Assembly (NCBI GenBank): GCA_934271465.1
Contig: CAKQRQ010000004.1
Span: forward strand, 61,642-125,641
Length of the DNA stretch: 64,000 nucleotides
From: an uncultured Alphaproteobacteria bacterium
Lineage (GTDB): Bacteria > Pseudomonadota > Alphaproteobacteria > RF32 > CAG-239
Direction of reading: 5' to 3'
Shown here: positions 16,704-25,890 of the stretch, in pieces
How the letters are laid out: each line of letters opens with the position of its first letter
Numbering within the stretch: the first letter of the stretch is position 1
Notes under the pieces: generated by a model
The model's database searches: none
Told to the model about the DNA's origin: nothing
What the model saw: only the letters and a program-made list of their open reading frames with translations
Position numbers and translations under genes: made by a program

Positions 16704-19700
16704 TTACCACGCGTCTTTATACCCAAGCGATGGATCGTTAACAGCCGCGTCCCAAGCCTCGGTCTTCTCAAAGCCGTAACGGGTTGTGCCGTTCAATTGG
16801 TCATACTGATAAACAGGCCCCGTGCTTCCCCAAACCCACTCGCGGTTAGGCAGGGGATCGCGGTCAAAGTAGCAATATGTATTAACAACGCCGGCCATAT
16901 CACTTCCGTAAACCGGAAAGACATTCCAATAAACGTCATACGAAGTTTCGCCCAAATCCGAGAGCAAAGCCTCATAGTCCGTCTTATAATACAAAAAGCC
17001 CATTGCCGTGTGCCACCCTCTGAAGTTTTCGGGATTTCCTTTGGTCTCAACATTATTTTTCCAAACCAATGCCAAAGTCGTGTTCAAAAAGGTGTTTGTC
17101 TGGAATGTCAGCGGATACCCTTCTTTCAAACCGTGGGTATGCTCCTGCCCCAGCTCATCCACCCGTGTTGAATCGATTTGATAAACCGCATGCAACGGGT
17201 TCGGCTGGATATAGAAATAATCATTAAAGGTATTAGTCGTGATAATTTCTTTATAGTTTGAGGGCGGATAAGTTTTTCCAGTGCCGTCTGCCCATTTTTT
17301 GGCCAAACCGCCGTTTGCCTCCTGGTTCACATAATAAACCTCCGCCATACGCCAGCGAATAGGGGCAATCGTCACAGCCTGCGCATAATGCGGCGGACAT
17401 TGCGGCGCCGGAACAAACCCCAGCCATGGCGATGCAATGCAGTTTGCATCGGTGCACTCTGTGGAATCCTTCAAGTTATCGTTTCCGAGCGATCCGACAA
17501 ACCACGATTGAGTCATTTTCGATTCATCATATGTATTATCAACAACATAAATTTCTTTGGTAATAAAATCCGGCAAAATATCACTCAAACGGGCGCCGCC
17601 GCGGCTGGCCAGCTTAATATCATTCATAACGGACGTATAAGCCGGATTGACCTGATAATAATCATAGCGTTCTTTTGTCTGAAGCCCCTCGCCGGCGGCC
17701 GTTGCCCCATGGAAAGCATCGTGCTCCGGATATTTAACATCACTGACAATACGTCTGGCGCGGATAAATCCGCCCGTATCCGTTGACCCTTCCGGCGAAC
17801 GAACTTCCAAAATACCGTTTCGGCTGATAACAACATTTCGCCCGTCTTTGGCGGTAATCAATTTGTCGCTAATCCCCGGATAAGCATCAGGATCATCCAT
17901 ATTCAGCGTATTGCTTGCCGTAATGTCCGAACCGATAGCCATTCCGAGGCTGTCCACCATCAAAGCGGTCTTACTATCCGCATTAAACTTAAATTTGTTG
18001 TTTTGCAAATAAATTGACGACACCTGCCCGTCCGCTTTATTCTCAAAACCGGCTTTTTCCGAATCGGCAATAACTTTTGTGGCTTCATTGCCGTCTTCGC
18101 CCACGCCGATAAAAGCGCTCTCATCTTTCATAACAATACGCGCTTTATTATTTCCGAGCAGCAATTGGTCGTTGGCCATCTCTAACTTGCCCAGAGAATT
18201 GCGCAGCACCAGCTCGCCCGTTTTGACCAACAATCCCTCGTGATTACCGTCTGTCTGATAATTTGATCCGACAAACACACCGTTTTCATCAACATTAATG
18301 GCATTGCCGACCGTGCCGACCTCGCCGCCGACTGCAAAGTTTCTGTTTCCGATATGAACCGTGTCATTGGTTGCCAAAAAGTTATTGTCCGCACCGGCTG
18401 TTAACTGTTGTTTGGCATGCAAATAATCCGCACTTAAAGTTCCGGTAATATACAAATTACCGTCAAGTCGTGTATCCCCCGTAATCAAATTAGAATAAGG
18501 TTCATCATGTAGACTATAATTTTGTCTTGCAGAGGTTTCAAAGCCATTCAAACCAGACTTCATCGAAGCTTGTTCCGCTCCAGTAATCTGAACATCGCTA
18601 CCGGACATCTTAACAAAATTAGTTGAAGAAATGTCAAGTCTATTTCCCAGACCTTCAGACTTAATCGTTATACCTCCTGAAGCCGATGAAATATTCACAC
18701 TGGCCTGCCCCGTAACAGAAACGGCTCCTTCCGAACTGCTCAAAGCCATCGCGTCTTTAGAAGTCAAATTCATTCCTCCCTCGGTGCTGGCCAAATTCAT
18801 AGCGCCTTGAGATGTCAAATCCATCGTGCCGCCGGTGCTCTCCAAAGACATCGCGTCGCCGCTGGTCAGCCCCATTGTCCCGTCCGATTGAATAGTGGCC
18901 GCTCCATTTGAATGAAGGTCAATCTCTCCGCCGGACTGCCGCAAAACGCCTGTAATATCCGCGCCGCCGCCCGTTACCGTCAGCATATCCTCAATTTGAG
19001 CCGCCCCCGTCACAAGCAAACTGCTGATATCAGACCCAGGCTTACCAATCATCACGGATTTTTCTCCGCCGATCTCATCGCCCGCACCGACCAAAGCCGC
19101 CACATCTCTAACATCATTGCCGTCCATATACAAAATCGTCCGCATGGTGTTTTTGTCCTGATCAGACGGCACTCTGTATAACACCTCATCCGAAGCCACA
19201 TCCCCTTTGGACGAGTTAATAGCCTCGGCCGAAATCACAACCAAGCTCCCGTCCAGCACATCTTCATCAAAATCATAATCCGCCAAAGTCGCTTCCCAAG
19301 TGCCCTGAACACCTTCAATTTTTGAATTGTCTCCGGATTCTCGATAAACACCGCCGTTAGCTCCGATCATCGAGGCAATTTTGGCCGAACGCATAATCGT
19401 CATGGAATTTTTAAGCGGCGCCATCACAGCCGATGTAAACACACTGTGCGTTGTGCCCTTCAAATCCGTAACTTCTCTTTTGTTGACGGAAATATCATAA
19501 GACTCAAACAGCTTTGAATCTGCCAGATTAAATCCGGGCGGCAAATAGTCTCTTAACGCGTTCAGCTCGTCTTCCGTATCAATCTTAAACGTTCCGGCCG
19601 GATGATCATCACCCATTTGCTTATAATTATCCTTAATATAATCATCAACCGCGCTCGAAATCATCCGCATTTGTGTCGCAACGTTAATATCCTGCAATTC

Positions 19701-19826
19701 CGTTGTCCGCTCGGCCGCTTTTTTATACAAAATAGGCGTAACCATGGTAATCAGCCCGAGAAGAGCCAATGCCTCAATCATCATACTGCCTTTTTGAGCA
19801 CTTTCTTTGATGTCAAATTTTCTCAT
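16704..19826 (-). CDS. Giant prepilin-like protein with repeat body
   Basis: The 1040-residue product opens with a type IV prepilin leader: a charged start, cleavage site KG|SMMIEALALLGLITM with G13, and a glutamate at mature position 5 (E18), then the hydrophobic helix. After a pilin-like head (to about 200) comes a region at about 290-395 with a degenerate 12-13-residue repeat (GG-x-M-x-L-x-S-x-x-A-M-x-L), then beta-rich tail-fibre-like segments. The last 330 residues look globular. Length and layout recall PilV-type minor pilins, a pilin head carrying a C-terminal adhesin, but this is far longer. Its partner gene lies 13 nt upstream. Host attachment is inferred. Confidence 0.75.
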   Translation of the reverse strand: MRKFDIKESAQKGSMMIEALALLGLITMVTPILYKKAAERTTELQDINVATQMRMISSAVDDYIKDNYKQMGDDHPAGTFKIDTEDELNALRDYLPPGFNLADSKLFESYDISVNKREVTDLKGTTHSVFTSAVMAPLKNSMTIMRSAKIASMIGANGGVYRESGDNSKIEGVQGTWEATLADYDFDEDVLDGSLVVISAEAINSSKGDVASDEVLYRVPSDQDKNTMRTILYMDGNDVRDVAALVGAGDEIGGEKSVMIGKPGSDISSLLVTGAAQIEDMLTVTGGGADITGVLRQSGGEIDLHSNGAATIQSDGTMGLTSGDAMSLESTGGTMDLTSQGAMNLASTEGGMNLTSKDAMALSSSEGAVSVTGQASVNISSASGGITIKSEGLGNRLDISSTNFVKMSGSDVQITGAEQASMKSGLNGFETSARQNYSLHDEPYSNLITGDTRLDGNLYITGTLSADYLHAKQQLTAGADNNFLATNDTVHIGNRNFAVGGEVGTVGNAINVDENGVFVGSNYQTDGNHEGLLVKTGELVLRNSLGKLEMANDQLLLGNNKARIVMKDESAFIGVGEDGNEATKVIADSEKAGFENKADGQVSSIYLQNNKFKFNADSKTALMVDSLGMAIGSDITASNTLNMDDPDAYPGISDKLITAKDGRNVVISRNGILEVRSPEGSTDTGGFIRARRIVSDVKYPEHDAFHGATAAGEGLQTKERYDYYQVNPAYTSVMNDIKLASRGGARLSDILPDFITKEIYVVDNTYDESKMTQSWFVGSLGNDNLKDSTECTDANCIASPWLGFVPAPQCPPHYAQAVTIAPIRWRMAEVYYVNQEANGGLAKKWADGTGKTYPPSNYKEIITTNTFNDYFYIQPNPLHAVYQIDSTRVDELGQEHTHGLKEGYPLTFQTNTFLNTTLALVWKNNVETKGNPENFRGWHTAMGFLYYKTDYEALLSDLGETSYDVYWNVFPVYGSDMAGVVNTYCYFDRDPLPNREWVWGSTGPVYQYDQLNGTTRYGFEKTEAWDAAVNDPSLGYKDAW

Positions 19827-19839
19827 AACACCCTCCTCT

Positions 19840-20511
19840 TCAACGCTGGGTCATATAGGCCAGACAAGTCTCATAATCATCAATACAATTGCTTATTGTA
19901 TATCTGATAACGCCTGTATCTGCCGCAACCGGTTGCGGAATTTGAAACTTTTCATTTTCATACGTCACAATATACACATCGTCTCCGTCTTTCTGCGTAT
20001 ATCCGATTTTTTCTTTAGGGCCGACATGGTTGCGCAGCCCCTGCAACATATCCGGCGACGGCTTAATCACATATTCATCGCCGTTCCTGACATAGTTTTG
20101 CCAGGGCTCAGGAATAGCCCCGAATGTAATCAACAGCCTGTTTGTCTTGTTGTTTTCGTCTTTTTGACAAGAATCAGCCCCCGTCTTAATGTTTTCCCCG
20201 TCAGCGTCCATGCAATAAATCGCCGTAATATAGTTTGCATTCGGGATAAACCCTATCGGCAGATACGGCGTCAAATCATCTGCGGCAAGCTCCCCCGTCA
20301 CATAATCCACAGGCCTTGTTGCCTCATCGCCGAAATACGGCCAATCATGTTCTTTCATATATTCAAGCCCCGCCCGTTGAGCCGCAACCAATTGCACAAT
20401 TTTGGCCTGAGCAACCGGCACCGTCAAAATATCCTGCGTATCCTGACGAATAGGCAAGAAATAGGCGGCAATCATAGCCAAAAACGTTGCAAGAACCAAC
20501 CATATATACAC
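19840..20511 (-). CDS. Membrane-anchored periplasmic protein, PilM-like (thin pilus)
   Basis: The 223-residue protein starts at a GTG with CGGAG about 11 nt upstream. It has one N-terminal helix (YIWLVLATFLAMIAAYFLP) and then an extracytoplasmic domain with two Cys pairs (C107/C122 and C209/C216 by position). The layout resembles the PilM group of IncI-type thin pili: a short anchor, then an AKIVQLVAAQRAGLEYM-like helix. This is a weak resemblance, not a firm family match. It is co-transcribed with the giant prepilin-like gene 13 nt downstream, so it is probably an accessory of the same surface structure. Confidence 0.55.
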   Translation of the reverse strand: MYIWLVLATFLAMIAAYFLPIRQDTQDILTVPVAQAKIVQLVAAQRAGLEYMKEHDWPYFGDEATRPVDYVTGELAADDLTPYLPIGFIPNANYITAIYCMDADGENIKTGADSCQKDENNKTNRLLITFGAIPEPWQNYVRNGDEYVIKPSPDMLQGLRNHVGPKEKIGYTQKDGDDVYIVTYENEKFQIPQPVAADTGVIRYTISNCIDDYETCLAYMTQR

Positions 20512-20698
20512 GACGACACAAACTCCGTTTACTTTTCGGACTGTTCTCAGTATAACACAAAAATTATTTCAAATGTGTTAAATTCTCAGTTTTTAATGTT
20601 TTTTTGTTAAAACATTTAATAACTGATAAATTTGCGTTTATTTATAAAAATAATAGGCTAAAATACTAAAAAAATAATAAGAAGCTTTAAGGGTAAAA

Positions 20699-21208
20699 AT
20701 GATTGATGATGATGACATTGAAGAACCTGAGGAAATAACCGATACACCGATGCAAAAGCGCAAGCGGGTTATGATTCTTCTGCTTCCGCTCTTGATTGTT
20801 ATCGGAATTTCCGTCGGTATTTACTTCTCAATGAACAACAGCTACGATTCTCTTGGCGTTGACTACAAAATTATTCAATACAACAAAGACAACGCCGAGG
20901 ATATAACCGCTTTTTACGACTTGCCCGAGATTAAAACTTTCGTTAAAGGAAAGCACGGTTCCCACGAATTAAGGCTGAAAGTCAATCTGGAACTTTCAAG
21001 TATTGAAGACCTGAAAGTCATTGAAGTGCTGAGCCCAAAACTGAGCGACAGCATCATAAGCCACATCATTGAATTGACTTTTGATGAAATAGACGGCTCC
21101 GTCGGCTTATACTGGCTTAAAGAAGAGCTCTTGTATCGCCTGAACCTGACAGCCGCCCCCGTCAAAATCAAAAACATAAACTTTAGTGTATTTGAACTGC
21201 AAAAATAA
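20699..21208 (+). CDS. fliL: Flagellar basal body-associated protein FliL
   Basis: The 169-residue FliL has a short acidic cytosolic tail, one helix at about 24-45 (MILLLPLLIVIGISVGIYF) and a periplasmic stomatin-like domain ending in the typical LTAAPVKIKNINFSVFELQ pattern. FliL surrounds the stator units and supports torque. An AAGGG precedes the ATG. It opens the motility operon, divergent from the prepilin-like pair across a 187-bp AT-rich gap in which no clear promoter was identified. Confidence 0.9.
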   Translation: MIDDDDIEEPEEITDTPMQKRKRVMILLLPLLIVIGISVGIYFSMNNSYDSLGVDYKIIQYNKDNAEDITAFYDLPEIKTFVKGKHGSHELRLKVNLELSSIEDLKVIEVLSPKLSDSIISHIIELTFDEIDGSVGLYWLKEELLYRLNLTAAPVKIKNINFSVFELQK

Positions 21209-21228
21209 AAATTTGAGGATAAACCAAA

Positions 21229-22233
21229 GTGGTAGATGAAAGCAAAACCAACAACGAAACAGAAACACCGGATTCAAAAGTCCTGAATCAGGAAGAAATC
21301 GATTCTCTTCTGGGATATGGATCTTTTTCTGAAGAAGATGTTCCTCAGAAAAACGGCGTTCAGGCAATTCTCAACTCAAACATGGTCTCTTATGAACGTC
21401 TGCCCATGCTTGAAATCGTTTTTGACAGACTGATTCGTTTAATGGCAACTTCTCTGCGTAACTTTACACAGGATAACGTTGAAATATCTCTCGATTCAAT
21501 AGAATCCATGAGATTTGGAGAATATATCGATTCGCTGACCCTCCCGACGCTGTTAAGCGTTTTCAAGGCTGAAGAATGGGACAATTACGGACTAATGTCC
21601 TTAGATAGTTCTTTAATCTATTCAATGGTTGATGTTTTGCTCGGCGGACGCCGCGGAACAGCCGCCATGCGTTTGGAAGGACGCCCCTATACAACAATAG
21701 AGCTGAACATTGTCAAAGACATTATCCAGCTGATTTTGAGCGATTTATCCACGGCTTTTGACCCGATAACCTCTGTTGGATTTATCTTTGACCGTTTGGA
21801 AACCAACCCGAGATTCGCAACCATCACCCGCATGTCAAACGCTGTTATTGTTGCGCATCTGCGTATTGATATGGAAGACCGCGGCGGCCGAATTGACTTG
21901 ATGATTCCCTATGCTACTTTGGAACCTATCCGCGAGCTTCTCCTCCAAATGTTTATGGGCGAAAGATTCGGCCGAGACACCATCTGGGAAAATCATTTAA
22001 TGTCGCAGTTATGGGATACAGATGTTGAAATCAAAGCCGTCCTCAAAGAAACCGAAGCCCGTTTGAGTGATATTTCCGGTTGGCACAAAGGTTCTTTCCT
22101 ACCATTGGATATGCCGCCGCAAGATCCCGTTGAAATTGTCTGCGGCGATGTTCCTCTGTTCAGCGGAACAATGGGACGCAAAGATGAGCATGTCGTCATC
22201 AGAATAGATGGAAAGGCAGAAAAAAATGGCTAA
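21229..22233 (+). CDS. fliM: Flagellar motor switch protein FliM
   Basis: The 334-residue switch protein begins at a GTG and keeps the CheY-P-binding N-terminal motif LNQEEIDSLLGYG (19-31). The middle CheC-like domain (about 60-240) and the C-terminal SpoA domain (about 260-330) are present. FliM forms the C-ring with FliG and FliN and reverses rotation. Its end overlaps the next gene by 8 nt. FliN is not next to it. Confidence 0.95.
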   Translation: MVDESKTNNETETPDSKVLNQEEIDSLLGYGSFSEEDVPQKNGVQAILNSNMVSYERLPMLEIVFDRLIRLMATSLRNFTQDNVEISLDSIESMRFGEYIDSLTLPTLLSVFKAEEWDNYGLMSLDSSLIYSMVDVLLGGRRGTAAMRLEGRPYTTIELNIVKDIIQLILSDLSTAFDPITSVGFIFDRLETNPRFATITRMSNAVIVAHLRIDMEDRGGRIDLMIPYATLEPIRELLLQMFMGERFGRDTIWENHLMSQLWDTDVEIKAVLKETEARLSDISGWHKGSFLPLDMPPQDPVEIVCGDVPLFSGTMGRKDEHVVIRIDGKAEKNG

Positions 22234-22663
22234 TTTGGAACTTATCATCAATTTGATTATCATTGCTTTACTCCTTCCGACAATTATTTATGCTTATAAG
22301 CTAAATAAAAATCTGAAAGAATTACGCCAAAACCAAAAAAGTTTGGCACAGCTTGTTGCGGCGTTAAATGATGCCACTTTCAAAGCCGAAAACTCCATTC
22401 CAAAGCTTAAAACAGCCACAGAGCATTCTTCTGAAGGGCTCAAAGAAGTCGTTGATAATGCCAAAGAGCTCAAAAACGACCTGCTTTTCATTAACGAACG
22501 CGCCGATTCTCTGGCCGACCGGCTGGAAAATGTCATCAGCACGGGACGAACCATTCAGCCGCAAAATATCCAAAACTCAGCCCCTGATGAAAAAGACGCT
22601 CCGATAAATGACCGCGCCGCCGCAGAATTGGAATTACTCAAAGCACTCAGAGCCATAAAGTAA
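22226..22663 (+). CDS. DUF6468-like flagellar-operon membrane protein
   Basis: Starting at the ATG at 22226, which overlaps fliM by 8 nt, the product has 145 residues. It has one N-terminal helix (LELIINLIIIALLLPTIIYAY) and then a long amphipathic coiled coil with LKTATEHSSEGLKEVVDNA and related heptads. Its size, topology and place directly after fliM fit the DUF6468 family found in alphaproteobacterial motility operons. The function is unknown; an anchored cytosolic coiled coil next to motE suggests a motor or stator accessory. An ATG at 22208 is also in frame but lies deeper in fliM. Confidence 0.7.
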   Translation: MANLELIINLIIIALLLPTIIYAYKLNKNLKELRQNQKSLAQLVAALNDATFKAENSIPKLKTATEHSSEGLKEVVDNAKELKNDLLFINERADSLADRLENVISTGRTIQPQNIQNSAPDEKDAPINDRAAAELELLKALRAIK

Positions 22664-22673
22664 AGGGATAACA

Positions 22674-23318
22674 ATGTCAAAAGTGAAATTCAAATTACGG
22701 TTGCTTCCGATTTTTATTTTTGTTGCGGCTCTGTCCTTAAGCATCAAAATAAGTAATGTCGTCGATATTTATCGTCAAGAAGAAAATAAAAAACTGACAA
22801 TTTCTCCGACAACCATTGCTCTGGCTGAAGAAAAATTAACGCAGGAAACAAAAGAATTAACCGGCATCTTACAACAAGGCGGAACCCCGCTTCCAAATAC
22901 GGAAGCTCCGGCCAATGCTTTCACAAATTCTGAAATTCTTATTTTGCAGGAGCTTGCCGAACGGCGGGAGGCTTTGGACGCTAGAGCCAAAGAAATCGAC
23001 AAACGCGCAATCCAACTTAAAGTTGCCGAAACCGAAATAGATAAAAAATTACAGCAGTTGAAAGAATACGAGCAACGTCTCGAAAAACTGATTAACCAAT
23101 ATTCTCAAAAAGAGCAGGAAAATATCAACGGATTGGTTAAACTTTACACTTCCATGAAACCCAAAGACGCCGCGCGCATCTTCAACACCATGGATTTGGA
23201 AATTACCGTTGCCATCCTCAAAGGAATGAAACCGAGCAATTCATCATCGATTCTTTCTCAAATGGATTCGGAACGGGCACAAGCAATCACTGCCGAACTT
23301 ATCGGTAACAACATTTAA
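22674..23318 (+). CDS. motE: MotE-like motility protein
   Basis: The 214-residue protein has one N-terminal helix, a long coiled coil (about 80-150, rich in RREALDARAKEIDKR-type heptads) and a C-terminal MgtE-N-like domain (NGLVKLYTSMKPKDAARI, then LEITVAILKGMKPSNSSSIL). This layout matches MotE, the periplasmic chaperone of MotC in alphaproteobacteria; the same fold occurs in FliG/MgtE. It lies 10 nt after the DUF6468-like gene. No motC is in the window. Confidence 0.8.
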   Translation: MSKVKFKLRLLPIFIFVAALSLSIKISNVVDIYRQEENKKLTISPTTIALAEEKLTQETKELTGILQQGGTPLPNTEAPANAFTNSEILILQELAERREALDARAKEIDKRAIQLKVAETEIDKKLQQLKEYEQRLEKLINQYSQKEQENINGLVKLYTSMKPKDAARIFNTMDLEITVAILKGMKPSNSSSILSQMDSERAQAITAELIGNNI

Positions 23319-23341
23319 CAAGAGGTCAAAACAGACTTACC

Positions 23342-25888
23342 GTGAAAGACTTAAAGAAAATTATTTTTCTTTTGATGACAACCGGAATTTTAACCGGTGG
23401 TTTAGCTTTGCGAACCTCCGCAACGGATTTGACAGCGGGAATTGAAGACCTCAAAATAGAACAGCTTGCCCCGATAAATCATATATCAGACACCGAAAAA
23501 GCGGCTTCTTCAGCGCCTAAAACGCAGCTTTCTCAAAATGCCGTAGCCAGTTTGCGCTTTGTCTGGAACACACCGGTGAATATTGCCGCATTCGAACGAA
23601 ACGGAAAAATCTGGTTAACATTTGACAAACCCAACCGGATAAACACCGAAAACCTGAAGAAGGAAGCCGGTGCCCTAGCAGAAGAAATTTACACCCTGCC
23701 CCATCCGGCAGGAACAATTATTATTATCAAACCGGCTCCAGACGTCAAATATGCCCTCCGAAAAGAAGGCCTATTGTGGATTCTGGATTTATACAAAGGC
23801 CGTGCCCCGATTTTTGAAAAAAAAGATGTCACGATTTTCACTCAATATGACAGCTTGAAAAACTCTTATCTTTTTATCCCAAGCAATCAGGCCGGAAACA
23901 TCATTTCAATTATCGACCCCGAAATCGGCGATATCATTTCTATTGCGACAATGTCGCAGCTCGGGTTGGGCTTTCACTCATCTTACCGCTATCCTGATTT
24001 TGATATTCTGCCCGCCGCGCAAGGTTTGGCTTTTGTCATCAACGCACCGGATATTATGCTAAACAGAGGGAACTCCGGAATTACCCTCAAAGCAATGGGA
24101 CGAAGCCTCAACATTACCCGAGATTTAGATATTCTCAAGCGCAACCAGATTCGGCTCAACGAAGATTTGACCACAGAACACGCCAATGCTTTTACATTAC
24201 AAATTTCTCAACAAATGATGGATAAAAAATTCGCGGATGTATTAGATGATTTCAAAAAGCGTATATTATCAGCCCCGATAGATCAAAAAAATAATCTGCG
24301 CCTGAAACTGGTGCAATATTATATTTATAACGGACTGGGCTCAAATGCCTTATATATTCTGAATCAAATGAAAAGTATGAATTTACCCGAAGCCCAAACG
24401 GACAGATTCTATGCCCTTTCCGGAATTGCAAACTTTTTAGCCAGACGCTATCCTCAGGCCGTTTCCGACTTTTCTCAAGGCACTTTACCCGAAACGGAAG
24501 AAGGTGTTTTTTGGCGCACAATAGCCCAAAGCGCCTCTGATTATCGAGAGGAAAACAATGCAGTCATTTTTTCTCGCATATCTCTGATGAGAGATTATCC
24601 TCAAACAATTAAAGACGCTGTCGCCATTATCGCCGCCAGAAACGCCATTGCAACCGGTGACGATTTGTCATCTCAAAACTTTATTGATATTTTAAGCTCG
24701 GTTCCCGATCGTTTAAGAGACTTAACCCCGCAAATTATCTACCTGTCCGCGCAAAAATTAGAAATGCAGGGATATATTCGAAACGCCATCAAAGAATATC
24801 AAAAATTATTAAATTCAAATTCAACAATGTTTTCGGCCTATGCCAGACTTCATCACACCATTCTCAGCCAAATGGTCAATTTCATTGACGCCAAAGCAGC
24901 CATTGCCGAACTTGAAAAATTGCGCTTTGCATGGGGTGAAAGAGATTTTAAAATCAGACTGCTGACAAAACTGTCCGACTTTTATCTAAAAGACAAAGAT
25001 TATTACAATGCCTTACGCACCCTAAATGAACAAAGATCGTTGACCACCGGAGAACAAAAAAATATTGTAACGGCAAAAATGGTCAAAATCTTTGAAGACA
25101 TTTTTATCGGGAACCATGCTGATGATGCCCTTTCGCCCATCAAAGCTTTAGGCTTGTATCAAGATTTTAATTGGCTGGCTGCCATAAGCCGAAACTATAA
25201 CACCATCACACAAAAACTGGCCGACAGACTTGTGGCTGTTGACCTGTTGCCGCGCGCTCAAGAACTGTTGCACACATTGCTCAAAAGACAAAATCAAACT
25301 GCAGATGACAAAGCCCGCACAGGCTCGCGGTTAGCAATTATTTTCTTGTTTGAAGACAAACCACAGGAAGCCTTGGCAATCCTTGAAGCAACTGAAGCTC
25401 CAAACCTGATGTCCGAAACAATCAACCCCAGGCGCATTATCAAAGCAAAAGCTTTGTCCATGCTTGAACGTCCGGATGAGGCTCTTGATCTCTTAAAAGA
25501 TGATATGAGCCCTAACGCCATCCGCCACAAATTTGAAATCTATTGGAAAACTGGCGATTGGGATAATGCCTCAAATACGATAAAATATCTGATTGAAGAG
25601 CCAAAAGCCGGAGAAAAGCTTTCACAGGAACAGATTAATTACATCTTAGATTGGGCAACGGCGCTCAAACAAGCCGGTAAAGAAACCGTCCTTGTTCGCC
25701 TGAGAAATAAATTTATGCCTTATTTCAAAGTGACCCCCTATCACAGCGCTTTCAATATTTTAACCAATCATCTTGAAAAAGAAAAAATTGATATTACAGC
25801 TATAAGAAGCGTTATCAATGATGTTCAAAATTTCAATAATTTTGCAAAATTTTACACGGATTCCCTCAAAGAAAGCACTGAAGAATAG
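23342..25888 (+). CDS. Large secreted TPR protein of the motility operon
   Basis: The 848-residue protein begins at a GTG with a signal peptide (MKDLKKIIFLLMTTGILTGG, then LALRTSA). Residues about 60-280 are beta-rich; from about 290 to the end the sequence is alpha-helical with degenerate tetratricopeptide repeats (LVQYYIYNGLGSNALYILNQ, then NAIKEYQKLLNSNSTMFSAY). TPR solenoids bind proteins. Similar large TPR genes follow motE in some Rhodospirillales-type operons (from memory, not checked), so a periplasmic motility role is likely but not proven. The start is uncertain because the nearest AGAGG is about 17 nt upstream. The stop is 2 nt before uvrB. Confidence 0.75.
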   Translation: MKDLKKIIFLLMTTGILTGGLALRTSATDLTAGIEDLKIEQLAPINHISDTEKAASSAPKTQLSQNAVASLRFVWNTPVNIAAFERNGKIWLTFDKPNRINTENLKKEAGALAEEIYTLPHPAGTIIIIKPAPDVKYALRKEGLLWILDLYKGRAPIFEKKDVTIFTQYDSLKNSYLFIPSNQAGNIISIIDPEIGDIISIATMSQLGLGFHSSYRYPDFDILPAAQGLAFVINAPDIMLNRGNSGITLKAMGRSLNITRDLDILKRNQIRLNEDLTTEHANAFTLQISQQMMDKKFADVLDDFKKRILSAPIDQKNNLRLKLVQYYIYNGLGSNALYILNQMKSMNLPEAQTDRFYALSGIANFLARRYPQAVSDFSQGTLPETEEGVFWRTIAQSASDYREENNAVIFSRISLMRDYPQTIKDAVAIIAARNAIATGDDLSSQNFIDILSSVPDRLRDLTPQIIYLSAQKLEMQGYIRNAIKEYQKLLNSNSTMFSAYARLHHTILSQMVNFIDAKAAIAELEKLRFAWGERDFKIRLLTKLSDFYLKDKDYYNALRTLNEQRSLTTGEQKNIVTAKMVKIFEDIFIGNHADDALSPIKALGLYQDFNWLAAISRNYNTITQKLADRLVAVDLLPRAQELLHTLLKRQNQTADDKARTGSRLAIIFLFEDKPQEALAILEATEAPNLMSETINPRRIIKAKALSMLERPDEALDLLKDDMSPNAIRHKFEIYWKTGDWDNASNTIKYLIEEPKAGEKLSQEQINYILDWATALKQAGKETVLVRLRNKFMPYFKVTPYHSAFNILTNHLEKEKIDITAIRSVINDVQNFNNFAKFYTDSLKESTEE

Positions 25889-25890
25889 AC

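Noticed and set aside
16704..19826. Shufflon
   Set aside because: The PilV-like layout suggested it, but no inverted 19-bp-type sites, alternative C-terminal segments or recombinase were seen.
19807..20610. 267-codon open frame on the + strand
   Set aside because: It is antisense to the PilM-like gene, whose signal anchor and RBS are clear.
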